A stretch of 64,000 nt of DNA from Streptomyces sp. HB132 (GTDB taxonomy: Bacteria > Actinomycetota > Actinomycetes > Streptomycetales > Streptomycetaceae), in NCBI RefSeq assembly GCF_016909575.1, contig NZ_JAFBGA010000020.1, forward strand, positions 62,001 to 126,000. Reading direction: 5' to 3'. The translations under genes were made by a program, and so were the position numbers. How positions within the stretch are numbered: the stretch's first letter is position 1; each line of letters begins with the position of its first letter. The notes beneath the pieces are model-generated. The model saw only the letters and a program-made list of their open reading frames with translations, had not been told where the DNA came from and did not search any database. This document shows, piece by piece, positions 61,671 to 64,000 of the stretch.

Positions 61671-62293
61671 GAGGTTTCGGCTCCGGCTGCGGCAGAGGAG
61701 ATGGAATGGGCGGTGAGGGCGATGAGGGCCTCGAGGCTGCTGTTCATGTCACGGGCATCGCAGGTGACCAGGGGGGTGGCCGGGTCGAGATCGAGCTTCG
61801 AGCGGAGCAGTTCTGTCGGGTACTGGGGTGAGTCAGGGAAGTCATTGACGGCGACGGCGTACGGCAAACCGCGCTCCTCGATGAGATCCATCACTTCGAA
61901 GGACTCGTCCAGACGCCGGGTGTCGGCCAGGACGAGCGCTCCGAGAGCTCCGAAGGCGATGCCCTCCCACAGGGGAAGGAAGCGGCGCTGCCCCGGCGTT
62001 CCGTAGAGGTACAGGACGATCTTGTTGCCCGGCAGGGTCCGGCGGCCGAAGTCGATGGCCACCGTGGTGGTGGTCTTGTGGCGCAGACCGACGAGGCTCA
62101 GGTCGTCGGTGGTCGCCGCGGCGTCGGTCATGATCTCGTCGGTGTGCAGCGTCGGTATCTCTGACAACGTTTGTATCGACGTCGTCTTGCCCACACCGAT
62201 GGGACCGGCGACAAGGATCTTGATGCGTTTGTGCGTCCCCTCCGGCAGGTAGACCGGGCGCGTGCTAGGCGACGAGGAGTTGGCGGAGCCCAC
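61667..62293 (-). CDS. cvnD: CvnD, conservon small GTPase
   Basis: A 208-residue Ras/MglA-like GTPase. P-loop GPIGVGKTT (30-38); switch region TVAIDFGRRTL; G3 as YGTPGQRRF (DxxG replaced by GTPG, usual in this family); the G4 position reads NDFPDS rather than NKxD, also typical. GTG 62293 lies 29 bases inside cvnC, so translation is tightly coupled. In characterised conservons the GTPase associates with CvnA, B and C at the membrane in a GDP-dependent complex resembling eukaryotic G-protein signalling. Confidence 0.94.
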   Translation of the reverse strand: MGSANSSSPSTRPVYLPEGTHKRIKILVAGPIGVGKTTSIQTLSEIPTLHTDEIMTDAAATTDDLSLVGLRHKTTTTVAIDFGRRTLPGNKIVLYLYGTPGQRRFLPLWEGIAFGALGALVLADTRRLDESFEVMDLIEERGLPYAVAVNDFPDSPQYPTELLRSKLDLDPATPLVTCDARDMNSSLEALIALTAHSISSAAAGAETS

Positions 62294-62636
62294 TCAGAAC
62301 CTCTTCCATAACGGCTTTCGATGGACGGTCGGCGCGCAACGCGGAGAGAGCGTCCGGGACCGGGTCGCTGGCCTCTAATTGCCCGTCACTGACAAGCTGG
62401 CCCGCGATCATGAGGCTCGCGCCGACCGGAAGCTTGAGGTAGCCGGCCACCTCGATGACGCTGAGGGAGCCGTCCAGGACGAGTTCGACCATTCGCAGCT
62501 GTATCGGCGTGTGATAACTGGGGAGAGGGAGACCGGTGGCACGGACGGCCGTGAGCCTGTCCAGGCTGCCGGAAGCCGGTGCTTCGGTACCTCCCGTTCC
62601 CAGATAGGGCGGAAGCAGCCTCCGCTCCCGACTCAC
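62265..62636 (-). CDS. cvnC: CvnC, DUF742 protein
   Basis: A 123-residue DUF742 protein. Family features are RRLLPPYLGTGG near the start, then YHTPIQLRMVELVLDGSLSVIEVAGYLKLPVGASLMIAGQLVSDG, a winged-helix-like core. GTG 62636 overlaps the cvnB stop (GTGA). Codon 87 (Leu, complement of 62376-62378) is TTA, the only TTA codon I noticed among the genes of this window. In Streptomyces such codons make translation depend on the bldA tRNA, so the whole coupled cvnCDE segment could be delayed until differentiation. Confidence 0.94.
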   Translation of the reverse strand: MSRERRLLPPYLGTGGTEAPASGSLDRLTAVRATGLPLPSYHTPIQLRMVELVLDGSLSVIEVAGYLKLPVGASLMIAGQLVSDGQLEASDPVPDALSALRADRPSKAVMEEVLSGLRQLLVA

Positions 62637-63061
62637 GAGAGGCCGTCCTGGGCGCGGGCGGGGACGGACATGCTCTGTTGGCCGAGCTTCATGGCCTGGC
62701 GGGCCATGGCGCCCGCCACCACCCCCATGGGCATGTCGTCGGTGCCCGCAGCGGCGATCAGCGTGTTGTCCCCGGCCGGCATCACCATGTATATGCCGTG
62801 CTCGTTCTGCGTGGTCGCGGTGACCAACGGTGTGTTCTCCGGCTGACCCAGGGCCGTGTTGGTGGCGGCCCGTGCGGCGGCGTAGAAGGCGGAGGTCATC
62901 GCGCCTATGCCTTCCGCGTCGTCCCGCTTCAGATGCTCCGAGGTGGCCTGGACCATGCCGTCGCGGGTCATCGTCAGGGCGTGCAGGACACCCTTGATCT
63001 CCGTGATGGGCTTCAGGTACCAGGCGGCCTGGTCAGGCTGGCTGTAGTTGTTGAGGGTCAC
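62633..63061 (-). CDS. cvnB: CvnB, roadblock/LC7 domain protein
   Basis: A 142-residue roadblock/LC7 (MglB-like) protein, the probable GTPase-activating or scaffold partner of CvnD. The fold is visible as LKPITEIKGVLHALTMTRDGMVQATSEHL, then GIGAMTSAFYAAARAAT and GIYMVMPAGDNTLIAAAGTDDMPMGVVAGAMARQAMKLG. GTG 63061 overlaps the cvnA stop by four bases. The small family size and all-cytoplasmic composition are normal. Confidence 0.95.
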   Translation of the reverse strand: MTLNNYSQPDQAAWYLKPITEIKGVLHALTMTRDGMVQATSEHLKRDDAEGIGAMTSAFYAAARAATNTALGQPENTPLVTATTQNEHGIYMVMPAGDNTLIAAAGTDDMPMGVVAGAMARQAMKLGQQSMSVPARAQDGLS

Positions 63062-64000
63062 GGGGTTTCCTCCGAATCGGTGTTTACTCGGCCGCTGGCC
63101 AGCCCCTCCTGGAAGTCGTTCCAGGTGTCCTGGGCGCGGCGAGGATCCTGGGGCTTGTATCGGGGCGCGGCATCCTCGATGGCCGACACCGCGAGGGTGC
63201 GCCGGTTGCGCTGGGGCAGTTCGGGCGCGGCTCCGGCGTCCGCGGCCGCAGCGGGGCTGCGGGTCGGCTCCGGGGCGGCAGGCTGAGCGGTGGAAGCGGT
63301 GGTGGGGCGCTTGCGGACCTGGGGAGCCGAGGCGGGCAGCGGAGCCATCGCGGACGGGGGCTTCGCCTCCTCGTTCATGGAGGTCAACAGGTTGGGCGGA
63401 ATCGACAGCACAGCACGCACCCCACCGTAGGCGGATTGGTGGTTGATGGAGACGGCGAAGCCGTAGTCGGCCACCAGTTGGCCGACGGCCGCAAAGCCCT
63501 GCGACGGCGGGTCGCCGAGGTCGGTGAGCATCACTTCCTGCTGGTCACCGGAGAGCAGGCGTGTCCCGCGGATGGTTGCCTCCGCGGTCATACCCGTGCC
63601 CGAGTCGTCGAAGGTGATGCACACGTTGCCGTTCCCGGTCTGGAGCACGCTCACCTCGACCATCAGGTCGTCGCGTGAATGCTCCAGCGCATTGGCCATC
63701 AGCTCCGCACAGGCCATCGCGATGGGCTCAGCGGCACGTCCTACGACGCCGATGTCGGAGGACCGGAGCCGCGAGATGATCTGAATGCGTTCGAACCCGC
63801 GCAGGCGTGAGGAGGCACCGCCGATGATCTCGGTCACGTACGTGTCCTTGCGGACATGTCCAGGCCAGGCACCGTACGCGACGGCGGACTTCTGCAGGAG
63901 CCGCAGCAGCTGCTCGTTGAGGTGGTCCGCCTGGAGCAGCCTGCTGGTCAGGCTCTGCGGGGCGCTGAACTCGTGCTGCAGCTCGTCGATCTCCGTCTGC
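63058..64000 (-). CDS. cvnA: CvnA, conservon sensor kinase-like protein, 5' part outside window
   Basis: The C-terminal 313 residues of a nitrate/sulfonate-sensor-like histidine kinase, running off the window end. The visible part starts in a helical dimerisation region (TEIDELQHEFSAPQSL, then LLQADHLNEQLLRLL). It continues into a GHKL ATPase: N-box ACAELMANALEHSRDDLMVEV, G1 DDSGTGM, then GFAAVGQLVADYGFAVSI with a divergent G2. The last ~110 residues are Pro/Ala-rich and hydrophilic. Family members have an N-terminal membrane sensor, which is not visible here. It is the first gene of the coupled cvnABCDE operon. Confidence 0.92.
   Translation of the reverse strand, partial: QTEIDELQHEFSAPQSLTSRLLQADHLNEQLLRLLQKSAVAYGAWPGHVRKDTYVTEIIGGASSRLRGFERIQIISRLRSSDIGVVGRAAEPIAMACAELMANALEHSRDDLMVEVSVLQTGNGNVCITFDDSGTGMTAEATIRGTRLLSGDQQEVMLTDLGDPPSQGFAAVGQLVADYGFAVSINHQSAYGGVRAVLSIPPNLLTSMNEEAKPPSAMAPLPASAPQVRKRPTTASTAQPAAPEPTRSPAAAADAGAAPELPQRNRRTLAVSAIEDAAPRYKPQDPRRAQDTWNDFQEGLASGRVNTDSEETP

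Overview
The window is about 64 kb of a Streptomyces chromosome. The evidence is the very high GC with G/C-ending codons, many GTG and TTG starts, leaderless genes, and diagnostic genes: whiH beside hrdB, a conservon (cvn operon), nrdRJ, and a DasR-type operator at ptsH. From memory, the order of the first ~55 kb matches the S. coelicolor core around SCO5801-SCO5844. That comparison is recollection, not a search. I see no tRNA, rRNA, CRISPR array, insertion sequence or prophage.

Layout. 1-3.8 kb: the end of a hydroxamate-type (NIS) siderophore synthetase gene, then a DinG/XPD-like helicase. 3.9-8.9 kb: lexA with a perfect SOS box, then the nrdR-nrdJ ribonucleotide reductase operon with two NrdR boxes. 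8.9-24 kb: mostly small housekeeping or unknown genes: a frameshifted DHFR-like gene, TerD, DUF4937, histidine phosphatase, ADP-ribosylglycohydrolase, DUF4153 membrane protein, rnhB, a RecQ helicase fused to a phosphoribosyltransferase-like domain, DUF4192, a NUDIX/winged-helix protein and a fused ABC transporter. 24-31 kb: whiH with a sigma-WhiG promoter, the principal sigma gene hrdB, a secreted trypsin and parE. 31-37 kb: a DUF485/acetate-type symporter pair facing a CitA/CitB-like two-component system, and a LacI regulator. 37-43.5 kb: two divergent citrate-synthase-like genes, one fused to a DNA-binding domain, a CobW GTPase and parC. 43.7-54.7 kb: a two-subunit M16 protease, a c-di-AMP riboswitch ahead of an M23 cell-wall hydrolase, a GntR regulator, ptsH, a GNAT/acyl-CoA-ligase fusion (Pat type), DUF5998, a phosphodiesterase and tdk.

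55-64 kb is the accessory part. A four-gene operon on the minus strand encodes GGPP synthase, a class II diterpene cyclase with a DADD motif, a P450 and a class I terpene synthase. This is the full set for a labdane-type diterpenoid, in the same order as the cyslabdan/raimonol clusters as I remember them. Directly upstream, on the same strand, lies a complete conservon (cvnA partial, B, C, D, E), closed by an 18-bp-stem terminator. Its P450 (CvnE) lacks the normally invariant ExxR motif, and cvnC carries a TTA codon, the only one I noticed, which suggests bldA control. A developmental signalling operon therefore sits head to tail with a diterpene cluster.

Regulatory signals seen directly are: SOS box, NrdR boxes, sigma-WhiG promoter, dre site, ydaO-type riboswitch, a pair of inverted DnaA boxes, a run of leaderless promoters (TAnnnT followed by the start codon 6-9 bases later), and many strong inverted-repeat terminators between convergent genes.
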